Source: Metaphire vulgaris (lineage: Eukaryota; Annelida; Clitellata; Crassiclitellata; Megascolecidae). Taken from it: a stretch of DNA of 64,000 nucleotides. Positions 52,219-60,896 of the stretch are shown here, in pieces. Both the position numbers and the translations under genes were made by a program. The DNA lies in NCBI GenBank assembly GCA_018105865.1, contig CM030868.1, positions 10,645,745 through 10,709,744 of the forward strand, given 5' to 3'. The number at the start of each line of letters is the position of its first letter. The first letter of the stretch is position 1. Below the pieces are notes generated by a model. The model did not search any database and had not been told where the DNA came from. It saw nothing but the letters and a program-made list of their open reading frames with translations.

Positions 52219-55200
52219 AGAGAGAGAGAGAGAGAGAGAGAGAGTTAATATAATATGCTACACCGGCGTACGCCTGAACGACTTTTATGAGTGACAGTAA
52301 ACCTACAGCATGCTACTGTTTACAGAGAAACCGAGCAATGTTTGATACTTGATACGGCTTTCATATTAAGCAGGTTGTCGACAGCCGTCTCTAGTTTCGA
52401 AAGTTTTCTGTAGATCATCGGAATACTTCAGCACCCAATCAGGTTCGATCGTGAATACCATCAAAGAACTCAATAATGTACAGCGTTGTGTGTAGTCAGT
52501 AAGAAACTGATTTTGTGTAGAAGTCGGTCTAGTTACTCTATAGTAACTAGTTAATAGTATCCATTTACTTGTATGGCCTAAAGCAATGCAATTTAATGAA
52601 GCTAGCTTCCGTAGTGTTGACGAATGCTCAAACTAATTACTATAGCCTACACATTAGCTTTTTCTATAGCGCATTTTCTCACATTCTGTCCATTTAAGTC
52701 CTGTTCTGAATTCCTGTGGCCAACCGATTGCGGGAAATGTTTTGAATTTTGTATAGTCTTTCCACTTGTTACGCCCTGGCACACTTAAAATATTCATTTC
52801 AATTTAACCACAAAAGAAAAGTCATTATGGGAAACTGCTGAACTGTCTGAATGAATGCAGTAATTTACAGTGGCGGTTCCAAGAACTCTTGATGGGGGGG
52901 ATGCAATGAATTTCTAGAAAGATCCCTCCAATTGTCAAAGAAATTGTATGTAAGCGGTTTAGAAGAAATCTGTAGATTTGATTTATAAAATATAATGTTC
53001 AGAATTGACAATGTATAAAAGCCATTTCAGTCTGGCTGTACACAAAGTCACAGTGCAAAATCGAGTTTTATATTGCTGGAAGCGAACTTGTCGATGATAT
53101 TGTCTCTAAATATGCCCATGTCTTTGTGGATATACACTGTACATCAAGGCTAATCCGTTTAAACGATCATCTTCCATTGAAGACGCATTTTTGGTGGGCT
53201 GGTGAGGGGGATGCATCCCCAACGTGGAACCGCCCCTGGCATAGTAGTAGTGTCATGTATTCTAATTTTGTTCTAATAGTGCATAATTTAAAAGCAATGG
53301 CGTAACAAGGGCAAACCTATACCGACGCCTATACAGGCCTAACGCCTGCGGTTGCCCGAATTTGTGGCATCCATATATTATGCATTTGGTTTTAGTCTTT
53401 TAATACAGTACGTCCAACGTCATAGGTTTTGATTTTTTATCGCGTTAAGTAATGAATAACTTAGTCAGGCTATGTTGATTACGTTACGTTAACTAAATTT
53501 TTGGAAATATTAGTTCTAAATTTTCTGTTTGAATTTAATGTTGTATTGATAATAAGTATTAAGTAATATTTAACTCCGAAACATTATTGCCAAATTAAAT
53601 AAGAATATGCGTGTAAAATTCAAAGTGGTCATAAATTGACTGGTCCGGTGTAATAAGGAGGTAAATGTAGTTACCCCCTTAATTGTGAAATTATCAATTG
53701 AAGGGTTCGGTGGAATAAGGAGGTAAATGCAGTTACCCCTTATTGTCATTGATAATTTAACCATGGAAGGGGGTTGGTAGCAGTTACCTCCCTATTCCGC
53801 CGGTCATTCAATTTGGTTTGATTTTTAAATCTTTCTTACCAGAAGGTGTTCACCCTACCAACTGGCACATGCCTAATGCTTCTTTGACATAATATTCCGT
53901 TGGCTGTATGGAAACACGTATTATTTCTGACACATTAACTAATTATATTCAACAGGTGGTCAACAGTCTAACCTAGTTTCAAGAGTTTTCTGTAACTCAG
54001 CACAATCGCTCAACAGCCAATCAGGTTCGACCAAGGATATTATTAAATCAAAGAACTGAATAATGTCGTTAACAAGAAACTGATTGTGTGTAAAATTCTA
54101 CAGTAGCCTATGTCGCTTGGTTTGAGCTAGTGCATAGATGTCCATGGGTTGGGTTAACCCATGGGTTGGGTTGGGTTGGATTGGACTAAGTTGGGTCAGA
54201 CTTTTCCATATTAATGGTGGGTTGGGTTGGGTCAGAAAATAAGTCATGGTTTGAGAAATTGCAGGCATAATGTATTACAGTGGGTTGGGTTGGGTCAAGT
54301 AAACCTATTATCGGCATGGGTTGGAGATTTGATGGGTTGGGTTGGATTGGGTTCTAAAAATTGGACCCATGGACATCTCTGAGCTAGTTAACATGCACTT
54401 TTTGCAGAAGTACAGAATATTATAGAATAAGATGTTGCGACAGGTATGTAAGCCTATTTAAGCTGCTTCTGTAGGGAAATGCCCAAAACATTAAGTATCT
54501 TCTAAACTGTGATACGAAATGCAGCGATGCCATTAATTTTGCTCTGTTTCATATGTACACTTGAACATAGATCATAGATGTCCATGAGTTGGGTTAACCC
54601 ATGGGTTGGGTTGGGTCAGACATCTTCATATTAATGGTGGGTTGGGTTGGGTCAGAAAATAAGTCAGGGTTTAAGAAACTGTAATGCACTGCGGTGGGCT
54701 GGTTTTGGTCAAGTAAAACTATTATCGGCATGGGTCGGGTTGGGTTGGAGATTTGATGGGTTGGGTTGGATTGGGCTCTAAAAATGGACGCATGGACATC
54801 TCTGACATAGAGCCTAATTTCCATTTCGCATTACAATAAAATGATTGTAGCAACTGCTTCGAAAATGTTGGGTATTTCTGTTAGGCTCTCCTACAGCTTA
54901 TCGTTTGTCCATTCACACGCCACCGACTCAGGAAGATATTTCAAGTACAGTGGCGCTGAATTCCTTCGAGCAAGGTCAGAGTCTAATGTCTTCTGAAGGC
55001 ATATAAGAAATCGTCAGAACATTGACAAATGTTCCGAAAACTGAAACTCCTTACTTATTTATTTACTTACTTACTATTTTTCTTACTAATTTACTATTTT
55101 TCAAAGCTGACGCAAGATATCTTCAAATATCGTTCTTGATTTATATCTGTCGTAATTTATGACACGTTGGCTGCAAAGAGTTTCAATAAATGGTCACTCA

Positions 55201-58200
55201 CACCATACAGCTAGATACAAACAGGGGCGTAGCGACGATGGGGTATACCGGTATATATATACCCCAAAATCAGACTACCTTAAAATTTTTATACCCCAAA
55301 GTATATAGTTAGTTAGTTATGGGCTATACCATACATACATATATATATATACATATATATACCCAAAATCAGACTACCTTAACATTTTTAATGTGTCTTT
55401 TAAGATTTTCAAAATTTTTAAAGATTTATACACCCCTCTCCCCGCCAATCACATTATACCCCTCTCCAAATCAAATTCCTGGATACGCCCTTGGATGTAA
55501 AAATACCGATCAATTACTGTGTAATTATGTATTGCTAAATTGAAATTTTCAGGTGCAACTTCTCCAATTCGCTCAGTTCCATTTATTAGATCAGTGTCAC
55601 ACGACACTCTTCGTCCATTGACAGGTTATCAACAGTCTAACCTGATCTCAAGAGTTTTGTGTAGGCCCAACTCAAGGCAATCGCTCGGCGTCCAATCAGG
55701 TTCGATCATGAATATTATTAAAGAACATAACTCTATAAGTCGTGAGCAAAAAACTGATTGTGTGTGTAGACATTAGAATTATTTGTCGCTTGGTTTGAGC
55801 TAAGTTAACATTCATTTCTTTTAAAAGTACAGAATATTAAAGAATAAGATGTTGCGACAGATATGTAAGCCAGATTAAGCCTATCAACAGCCTACGCTCG
55901 CTAGACCTATAGGGAAATGCCCAAAACATTAAGTGTCTTCTAAACTGTGATACGAACTGCAGATTCTCGGACCCATCCTAATGTAAAACTTCCTAAATCG
56001 AAGAGCACATTTAACCCCTTAACCGCGTATTTAACTGTAACTCGATGTAAAATGGACGGATATATCCGGGATTCTCAGTTAAGGGGTTAAACTGAATCTT
56101 TCTCAACCAAGGTTTACTCTATGCTACAATAAGCAAAGCAAACAAATGGATAAAACATTGCTGATGTTTACTTTGACCGACTCTTGTAATGTTACTGTAA
56201 ATTTCATGAGTTCAACATGAACACTTTGAATTTATCTCAGAGGTCTATGCAATGTCATCAATTTGGTAACAGTAGGAGGCCTAAAGCTCCGTACCCTCTT
56301 GAGGCCGAGAAGTTTGGTTTATGACTGTCACTGATGGTCAGAGACTTTTGGTCTGGGAGTATTCCTACCCTCGCTGCATTTTTTAAAAAAAAATTGATAA
56401 CTAAATCTACAGTACAGTATATAAGTACAGTATATAAGGGGGACACGCAGCGAGCAATTATTTCTAAGTATTACTGCTATTGTTATTGTTGTTGTTCATG
56501 ACAATTTATATAGTGCCGTAACATAGCAAGGGCCAAAGTCAATGGCGCTTAGGAAGGAGCGCGGAAGCAAGATGTATAGATAGGCCTAGGTAGTATAGAT
56601 GAACATAAGAAACCCGTAAAGTGTTACAGATTGTATGTCGGGCTTTAAGACCTGTACACTGTGGCGTAGCGTGGGAGCCAGAAGGACGGTTGTCCAAGCG
56701 ATAAAAGAAAATACCGATTGATAATACATTTGAAATGACCCTGTTATGCAATTGACAAACAAGGGTAGAAATGAATCTACTTTACCTGAATTTATTGCAA
56801 TCTGGGGAATACGATACGACAGCGGTTCCCAAACTGTGGTCCGCGGACCGGAGGGGGTCCGCGGAGGATATGGCGGGGGTCCGCGAGAGCCTCCCAATAT
56901 CTAGGGTTAGGGTTAGGCCTAACCCTAACCCAGATTACCTTTTTTTGCTTGTCACTACATTTAGGAAGGATGTGGTCCGCGAGCTAAGCTGGGAACAAAA
57001 TAGGGGTCCGCATTCAAAAAAGTTTGGGAACCTCTGCGATACAAGAACCTTTGCTTCTCAAGACTTCCTGACCCGGTGTGTGTGTGTGCACACCTGCTCT
57101 GTTCACGTTCAGAAGTTAGGAGTTAGGGGCGCAACGCCTGTTTTGCCCGGGGCGCGGACAACCCACGATGCACCATTGTCTGTACATACAGAGCGTCTTT
57201 ATATAAAACAATTTGAAAGTTAAAGGATAAGAAGAAAAAGTAAAGGACAATGTCATGGGCGCCGACATATTAGGGCAAGATGGAACACTTGCCTCCTGGA
57301 AAATGCAACTAGCAATATTTCACATTGAAATTTGAAAACATTGCTAAAATATTAACCGTAACCATTGTGTTAAAATGTGTTTTGCCCCTCCTGAAAAAAA
57401 TTCTGTAGGCGCTCATGGACGATGGTGATGATGATGACGACGAAGATGAATATCATTCTTTATAGTTTCACTGAATTAGCTCAGTGTCTGATTCACGGCT
57501 AACAGCCATATTTGTGCACTTATGCAGTATGTTTAAAGATGGAGAAGACGAAAAATTTGCTGTCGCAATAAAGCATAAACTGTTAATTTAAACTTCTATT
57601 GTAACAAAGCGTCCTAAAGTCATGAGTATGTGAAATTGCATGTTCGGTGTATCGGATAGACATATTTACCTACTAACACGCTCAATTTAAGAAACAATCT
57701 AAAATAAAACCAAAAACACCGACATAATCCGAGATGTAGGCCCTATTAAATAAAAAATAATACTGAATGGAATTATAAATTCACAAGCACAGTAATGAGA
57801 CATTAATAAATTAAGGAGAAACATATCAGCTTGCTTCACTGCCACACGTCGCTAGGTTATTCACTAGATACAATAGCTAGTATTCGTTCCTTGCGTCTGA
57901 TGAGTTGTGAATAGGCCTATATTTATGGATATACTGTGTATTCCGTGAGTTGCTTCTGTTTTCAGTAAGTTTACACGATCTGTCAGTACCGTGCAACATA
58001 AGCGTTGCATCCTGTACGAGTCATCTGCCTCTGATTGTTACGATCAAAGGGTTTCGGGAGGTGACTGGGATGGTAACGATGAACAATATCTTGTACGTCG
58101 TTTGCTCTGGTTCACTTTGTATGTACGATGGAATCAACTGCTCCAACCTAAGCGTGATTTCTTCGCCAGATCGAAAGGTCAAAAGGTTCATTCGAAGACT

Positions 58201-58897
58201 TTTGAACGCTGTGCATGTCGGGAAATCTCGCGTGAGATCGGGACTGTACGACATCGCTTGTTACCAACCGCTGACACTGCTCTACGTGACCGACAGACAA
58301 AAGGGATGCGTACACTGCGTCCAACCGGATACCTCGAAGCCGGTTTGCAGCTGGAACATAGCGACCGGTGATCCTTCGAGAATATTCGTAACTTCAGATG
58401 GCAACGTGTTAGTCGTTTGCCCAAATTCCGGTCAGTTATTCGTATATTCAGGAGGTGGAAATCTGATGAGTGCCGTATCCATAAAAATGGTAGGTCTACA
58501 TGATTGCCCTTGGCAGCGTCTTCGCGATGATCCAAACCTCTTGATCTTCAGCGATGACAGAGAGGGTTATGTGTGCTTTGCAGACCGTAATAGAAACTTT
58601 TTCGGTGGTTATAGTAAAATCCGCAATAGAGGTCACTCCTCTCATCCCGCTGTTTTGCCGGATGGCAGAATATTGGTGGCTTTGAAAGAGGAAAGCCGTA
58701 TTGTGTTGCTCGCACCATTTGAAGGCGGCGGTGAAACGCAAGAGATTCTGAATTCTAATGATGGAATAGAGATGCCTGTTCGTCTTCACTATTGTAAGTT
58801 TTCGGGTGAATTAATTGTTGGACAAGCGGACGGATCCATCCTAATATACATGGCCAATGACATCTCGAGCGCTTCACCAATATTTACGTATTGCTGA
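44383..58897 (+). CDS. Gene 2 (overall span): CARD - Ser/Thr linker - NHL-like beta-propeller protein
   Basis: Nine exons join in frame: 44383-44431, 44765-45037, 48460-48537, 49323-49361, 52404-52442, 53986-54024, 55553-55624, 55655-55699 and 57966-58897. Every internal junction is phase 1, and the total is 1566 nt, or 521 residues plus stop. The N-terminal 100 or so residues look like a CARD, a helical-bundle interaction domain of caspase and innate-immunity adaptors. A linker of about 105 residues rich in Ser, Thr, Pro and Gln follows, then about 310 residues of beta-propeller repeats. There is no signal peptide, so the product is probably cytosolic. I know no standard family with this order; Apaf-1 combines a CARD with WD40 propellers but has an NB-ARC ATPase between them, absent here. 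Exon joining is inferred from splice sites and phase only, and further linker exons may exist. Confidence 0.72.
44476..44662. repeat. (AATC)n and (GAT/GAC)n microsatellites in gene 2 intron 1
   Basis: Short AATC tandem at 44478-44498; GATGATGATGACGACGATG-type tract at 44618-44655. Confidence 0.8.
44765..45037 (+). CDS. Gene 2 exon 2: CARD domain
   Basis: A 273-nt exon, phase 1-1, acceptor ATGTTCATAG, strong donor GCCG|gtgagc. It encodes a compact helical domain: IKEQIRDMYADFVDEV (helix 1), AEEVFDLLIQKRIID (helices 2-3, with the D-x-L-x-x-K-x-x-I pattern), then NICRNLLFWLFKCSNNEAF and IVLREALKKSYPWIVDEI. The spacing matches CARDs: L-x-x-L-x-x-K-x-x-x-T, then L-L-x-x-L, then F-x-x-F-x-x-A-L. 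Reading on without splicing would end at 45147 with no added recognisable domain. Confidence 0.78.
45148..46860. other. Gene 2 intron 2, mostly unrecognised
   Basis: A segment at about 45385-45560 (CTATAGCACCAGTTCTAATA) resembles the 3' end of the LINE at 20537, minus orientation. The rest shows no exon or repeat structure that I can support. Confidence 0.45.
46860..48125 (-). mobile_element. Non-LTR retrotransposon fragment, RT to C-terminus
   Basis: Minus-strand order: QYGFRKEKGTMEAIGALRIL, YVCYVDFEKAFDRVD, RQGCPLS-type motif followed by (AT)n, then ELIREAMEE, ALRFSDDQAMIA, VQKFCYLGSLIT, VTLYGSETWTLRKEE and RQKTWMGHIMRGG. Several shifts and stops. Same lineage as 49640 and 58985. Intronic, antisense to gene 2. 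Confidence 0.9.
47694..47733. repeat. (AT)n expansion inside an RT frame
   Basis: The AT units lie where the RT encodes N-I-Y-I, as in the unrelated LINE at 20206-20257. Confidence 0.8.
48460..48537 (+). CDS. Gene 2 exon 3: Ser/Thr/Pro-rich linker
   Basis: A 78-nt exon, phase 1-1, acceptor GACTTTTCAATAG, donor CCAG|gttgga. It encodes about 26 residues made mainly of Ser, Thr and Pro (SSPPGQVSTSAWNPSTSS). It is open and in phase, but low in complexity, so the support is the splice sites and frame. Confidence 0.5.
48893..48966. repeat. (ATC)n microsatellite
   Basis: About 70 bp of ATC units followed by a LINE-like segment on the minus strand (CTTCCACAATTGCCTGTC). The Met-run and Asp-run ORFs here are artefacts. 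Confidence 0.95.
49323..49361 (+). CDS. Gene 2 mini-exon a (39 nt)
   Basis: Acceptor GGTTGTTTTGCAG, donor TCAG|gttcgc, phase 1-1. The 13 residues read roughly VYYNPTQSPDIES. It is homologous to the three mini-exons below in residues, length and donor sequence (CARTCAGGTTCG). Confidence 0.55.
49640..49895 (+). mobile_element. LINE C-terminal fragment
   Basis: Codes for a stretch ending KTKGRPRRMLLDWMM and REEWKQWSPEPVPGQRT, the C-terminus of the 46860 lineage. Confidence 0.85.
49983..50303. mobile_element. hAT-type MITE, CAGTGGCGTAACG ends, with telomere-like palindrome
   Basis: Ends CAGTGGCGTAACGTG and CACGCTACGCCACTG, perfect duplication ACGGCCTT (49975-49982 and 50304-50311). AGGGTTAGGTTAGGGTTAAC followed by CCTAA repeats (50067-50113) forms a head-to-head telomere-like tract. 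Three variants of the CTTTGCTCGTCAG motif follow. Confidence 0.93.
50523..50833. mobile_element. hAT-type MITE, CAGTGGCGGTTCCA ends
   Basis: Ends CAGTGGCGGTTCCACG and CTGGAACCGCCACTG; flanks CTCATAGG and TTCATCGG (6 of 8). The shared motif (CTTTTTTGCTTGTCAG) occurs at about 50640 and 50700. Confidence 0.88.
51028..51824. mobile_element. hAT-type MITE, CAGGCCSGTCTTT ends, hosting another MITE
   Basis: Ends CAGGCCCGTCTTTATG and AAAAGACCGGCCTG; duplication AATGCGTT/AATGTGTT (7 of 8). GGGGCCCCGCG blocks at both sides. Interrupted by 51165-51695. Confidence 0.88.
51165..51695. mobile_element. hAT-type MITE, CAGTGATGGRCAACT ends, nested
   Basis: Ends CAGTGATGGACAACTAAC and AGTTGCCCATCACTG, perfect duplication TATATGGC (51157-51164 and 51696-51703). 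Interior full of TAACTAA/TTAGTTA repeats. Confidence 0.93.
52173..52245. repeat. (AT)n(GA)n microsatellite
   Basis: About 40 bp of AT then about 28 bp of GA units, upstream of mini-exon b. Confidence 0.95.
52404..52442 (+). CDS. Gene 2 mini-exon b (39 nt)
   Basis: Acceptor CTAGTTTCGAAAG, donor TCAG|gttcga, phase 1-1, encoding roughly VFCRSSEYFSTQS. The intron sequence on both sides resembles that around mini-exons c and d, which indicates segmental duplication of exon plus intron. Confidence 0.55.
52868..53238. mobile_element. MITE, CAGTGGCGGTTCCA family
   Basis: Ends CAGTGGCGGTTCCAAG and GTGGAACCGCCCCTG, internal GGGGGGATGCAATG and GGGGATGCATCCCC. No clear 8-bp duplication, so it is older or its ends are altered. 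Confidence 0.75.
53634..53813. mobile_element. MITE-like inverted repeat with GGAGGTAA blocks
   Basis: AATTGACTGGTCCGGTG at the left and CCGGTCATTCAATT at the right, with three TAAGGAGGTAAATG/TTACC blocks inside. It lies upstream of mini-exon c. Confidence 0.65.
53986..54024 (+). CDS. Gene 2 mini-exon c (39 nt)
   Basis: Acceptor CTAGTTTCAAGAG, donor TCAG|gttcga, phase 1-1, encoding roughly VFCNSAQSLNSQS. The upstream intron (GTCAACAGTCTAACCT) is nearly identical to that before mini-exon d. Confidence 0.58.
54134..54382. mobile_element. GGTTGGG-type MITE (copy 2)
   Basis: Ends ATAGATGTCCATGGG and CCCATGGACATCTCTGA; flanks GCTAGTGC and GCTAGTTA (6 of 8). The interior is GGGTTGGGTTGGATTGGG-type repeats. 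Confidence 0.85.
54574..54805. mobile_element. GGTTGGG-type MITE (copy 3)
   Basis: Same ends and interior as copy 2; duplication CATAGATC/CATAGAGC (7 of 8) at 54566-54573 and 54806-54813. Confidence 0.88.
55222..55493. mobile_element. hAT-type MITE, CARGGGCGTAKC ends
   Basis: Ends CAGGGGCGTAGCGACG and TGGATACGCCCTTG; flanks GATACAAA and GATGTAAA (6 of 8). Interior has ATACCCC and TATATA repeats. It ends 59 bp before the linker exon at 55553. Confidence 0.8.
55553..55624 (+). CDS. Gene 2 linker exon (72 nt) upstream of mini-exon d
   Basis: Acceptor TTGAAATTTTCAG, donor ACAG|gttatc, phase 1-1. It encodes 24 residues rich in Ser, Arg and Pro (ATSPIRSVPFIRSVSHDT). It lies only 30 nt before mini-exon d, which is very short for an intron, so one of the two may be skipped or used as an alternative. 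Confidence 0.45.
55655..55699 (+). CDS. Gene 2 mini-exon d (45 nt)
   Basis: Acceptor TGATCTCAAGAG, donor TCAG|gttcga, phase 1-1, encoding roughly VLCRPNSRQSLGVQS. It is two codons longer than its three homologues, and the frame is kept. Confidence 0.52.
56011..56090. mobile_element. Small piggyBac-like hairpin MITE (copy 3)
   Basis: TTAACCCCTTAACCG to CAGTTAAGGGGTTAA, core ATGTAAAATGGACGGATATA as in copy 1. Confidence 0.75.
56490..56595 (-). mobile_element. Probable L2-type LINE 3' end, reverse orientation
   Basis: TTTATATAGTGCCGTAACAT and AATGGCGCTTAGGAAGG have the tail pattern of L2-like elements. No coding part is attached. Confidence 0.5.
56820..57036. mobile_element. hAT-type MITE, CAGCGGTTCCCAAACT ends, with telomere-like palindrome
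   Basis: Ends CAGCGGTTCCCAAACTG and AGTTTGGGAACCTCTG; duplication CGATACGA/CGATACAA (7 of 8). AGGGTTAGGGTTAGG is followed directly by CCTAACCCTAACCC (about 56903-56932). The motif TTTTTTTGCTTGTCAC follows at 56939. Confidence 0.92.
57254..57417. mobile_element. Short hAT-type MITE, CATGRGCGCC ends
   Basis: Ends CATGGGCGCCGACA and TGTAGGCGCTCATG; flanks GACAATGT and GACGATGG (6 of 8). 164 bp, non-coding. Confidence 0.75.
57966..58897 (+). CDS. Gene 2 last exon: NHL-like beta-propeller
   Basis: Acceptor TTCTGTTTTCAG, phase 1 entry, stop TGA at 58895-58897; about 310 residues in one exon. The sequence is a series of four-stranded blades: GMVTMNNILYVVC, GLYDIACYQPLTLLYVTD, RIFVTSDGNVLVV, LLIFSDDREGYVCFAD, HPAVLPDGRILVAL, LHYCKFSGELIVGQADG. 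The D/N-G-x-I/V-L-V-x-x pattern is typical of NHL and related propellers, which bind protein or RNA partners. The blade count (about six) is an estimate. Long ORFs on the other strand here are shadows. Confidence 0.85.
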
Positions 58898-58984
58898 AAC
58901 TAATACGCATTCGGGCAATTAAGTTTGTTTATTTCATATATTTGACTCTATCCTAAGAACTTAAGAATGAGTAACTACTGTGGT

Positions 58985-59400
58985 CTTCTTCTTCTTCTTC
59001 AGGTGCTCTGTCCAAAGACAGGTTCCATACTCCAGCGTCGCCATTCCTCTCTATCTTGAGCTTTTATCTTCAGGGCTGAATACTTGTTTTTTCCGTAGTG
59101 TCGAACATCCACTCCAGCATTGATGTCCTTGGTCGCCCTTTCTGGGGTCCAATTCATCTTTTTTTCTAGTACTTCTCTTAGTAGATTTGATTCTTTTCTC
59201 AGAACATGACCTATCCACTTCTTTTGTCTTGTACGAATAGTGTTAATTAGGCTTCTCTTCTCTTCTACCCTCTCCAAGACTTCTTCGTTTGTTATTTTTT
59301 TCCGTCCAGCTGATTTTTTCCATTCTTCGCCAGATCCACATTTCGAATGCATCTAATCTCTTTATGTCTTCTTTTCTGAGCGTCCAAGTTTCTGATTTCT
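58985..59400 (-). mobile_element. LINE C-terminal fragment
   Basis: Minus strand: KITNEEVLERVEEKRSLINT, RQKKWIGHVLRKESNLL and REEWRRWSMEPVFGQST; same lineage as 46860 and 49640. It lies just downstream of gene 2. Confidence 0.88.
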
Positions 59401-60460
59401 GACTACTGTGGTACTAACTGCTAAAACGCTACATGGATACTGTATACGAAACTTTACTTACTCATCTATGCTAAATATAGCCTACTCAATTAGAATTCTC
59501 ATGTGTCCATACGATACACTCATTCATGTGTTCAACTGTCAAGTTGCATGAAGCTGGGACTGTGCTAGAAAGTCTATAGATCTAGCACATCATGACTAAC
59601 GGTTGCTAACTATTTGTATGATGGTTAGGCTAATTTAAGAGGTTGAACTGTTTTCGTATTGATATTAGTATCCAGGGATATTTTTACACCCCCTAACACC
59701 GCCAACCCCCACCAATATGAGGTCGACACCCCCAAAATTTGGTAATGTGACAGTGCTATGCATACAAAATGCATACTAATTATCTCCAGACACCCCACCC
59801 CCAATTTGAGGTCGACACCCCCCCAATTCACAATCCTAGAAATATCCCTGTTAGTATTGATTTGGTAATGTGAAACACTTGAGAGAAAATTAGCAGACTT
59901 GCTAAACTAAGTAAAGTAGTGTTTCTGACAATAGAGTCGTGGAGTCTCTGAGACCGAGAAAGCTGCATGAAACTTAGCGCAAAACCTGTTAACGCCGCAC
60001 TAGCTTTGTATTGGGTCGGTCAATTGGTGAAACGTTCCAGAGAAATAACTAATCTAGCTTATATGTTAACCGCTCGGTGGACTGACCACTATTCTATGAG
60101 CTTGACAGTCAAAATTATTACCATGGCGAATTTGCGAGATCGCTACATTGAACTCCCTCTTGCAGACTCCATGATGTGAAGCTTATAATGTCAGTAGGTA
60201 AATAATGACAATAACTTTTGACTAATAGGGTGGTTTCTTAGTGGTATTACGTAGATATCTCTAATTAAAAGAAGTGCTTTGAGTTATTGGACAAAATTTG
60301 ATTAAGGTGATGTACTGTACACAAATAATTATAATTATATATATATATAAATTAAAGAATTCTCAACTTTGTACAGTACAATGGCATCAATGTGTACTTA
60401 GGTAATTTGATTACATCTATGGGGAATAACTATACTTTGCATAACTGTCAGCATAGCTTA
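59401..60460. other. Intergenic sequence downstream of gene 2
   Basis: Apart from the MITE at 59673-59850 and a short (AT)n at 60337-60350, nothing recognisable. Confidence 0.5.
59673..59850. mobile_element. hAT-type MITE, CAGGGATATTT family (178 bp)
   Basis: Ends CAGGGATATTTTTACACC and CTAGAAATATCCCTG; duplication TTAGTATC/TTAGTATT (7 of 8). Same family as 23265 and 62395 in the other orientation, without the GACAAGCAAA segment. Confidence 0.92.
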
Positions 60461-60896
60461 GGGCTGTCCATTAATTACGTCAACAAAATAGGGGAGGGGT
60501 TTGAAAAAGTTTGACAGTTGTTGACAGGTGGAAGGGGGATCAAGAGAAGTTGATGTCAACAATTTCACTTTTTACAAATGATAAAAAATAGGAAATTTCA
60601 TAGAATACAATTTATTACAAGGGAAAAAAGCCTGACAAGCAAGAAAAAAGGTTATCATCGCCACATTATGACACTTGATGAACAAAAGAAAGGGGAAAGA
60701 GGTCATCGCCGCAAAAATAATAACCTTCCAAACTTTTAGGAGGCCCGACACTGATCTTAGTTGGAGGGAGTAAAAAGTTTTTGACATAATTATAGGGGGT
60801 CACTGAAAGTTGACAGTTGATGACAAGGGGAGAGGGATCAAAAATTGCCCAAAAATTGCCCAAAAGTTGTTGACAGCCTAATTAATGGACAACCCC
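60461..60896. mobile_element. MITE with GCTGTCCATTAATTA ends (copy 2)
   Basis: Ends GGGCTGTCCATTAATTACG and TAATTAATGGACAACCCC; flanks TTA and TTG. Shared motif variant TGACAAGCAAGAAAAAAGG at 60632. Confidence 0.82.

Larger units (their letters stand above)
52400..55960. repeat. Segmental duplication of mini-exon plus intron (three units)
   Basis: Around mini-exons b, c and d the introns are similar: GAAACTGATTKTGTG-type sequence 80-100 bp downstream, CGCTTGGTTTGAGCTA after c and d, and then AATAAGATGTTGCGACAG and GGGAAATGCCCAAAACATTA at 54427-54493 and 55844-55930. Unit spacing is about 1.6 kb. Confidence 0.85.

Noticed and set aside
57991..58789. ORFs of 77-126 codons overlapping the propeller exon
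   Set aside because: Shadows of the long propeller frame; they lack family motifs and splice context.
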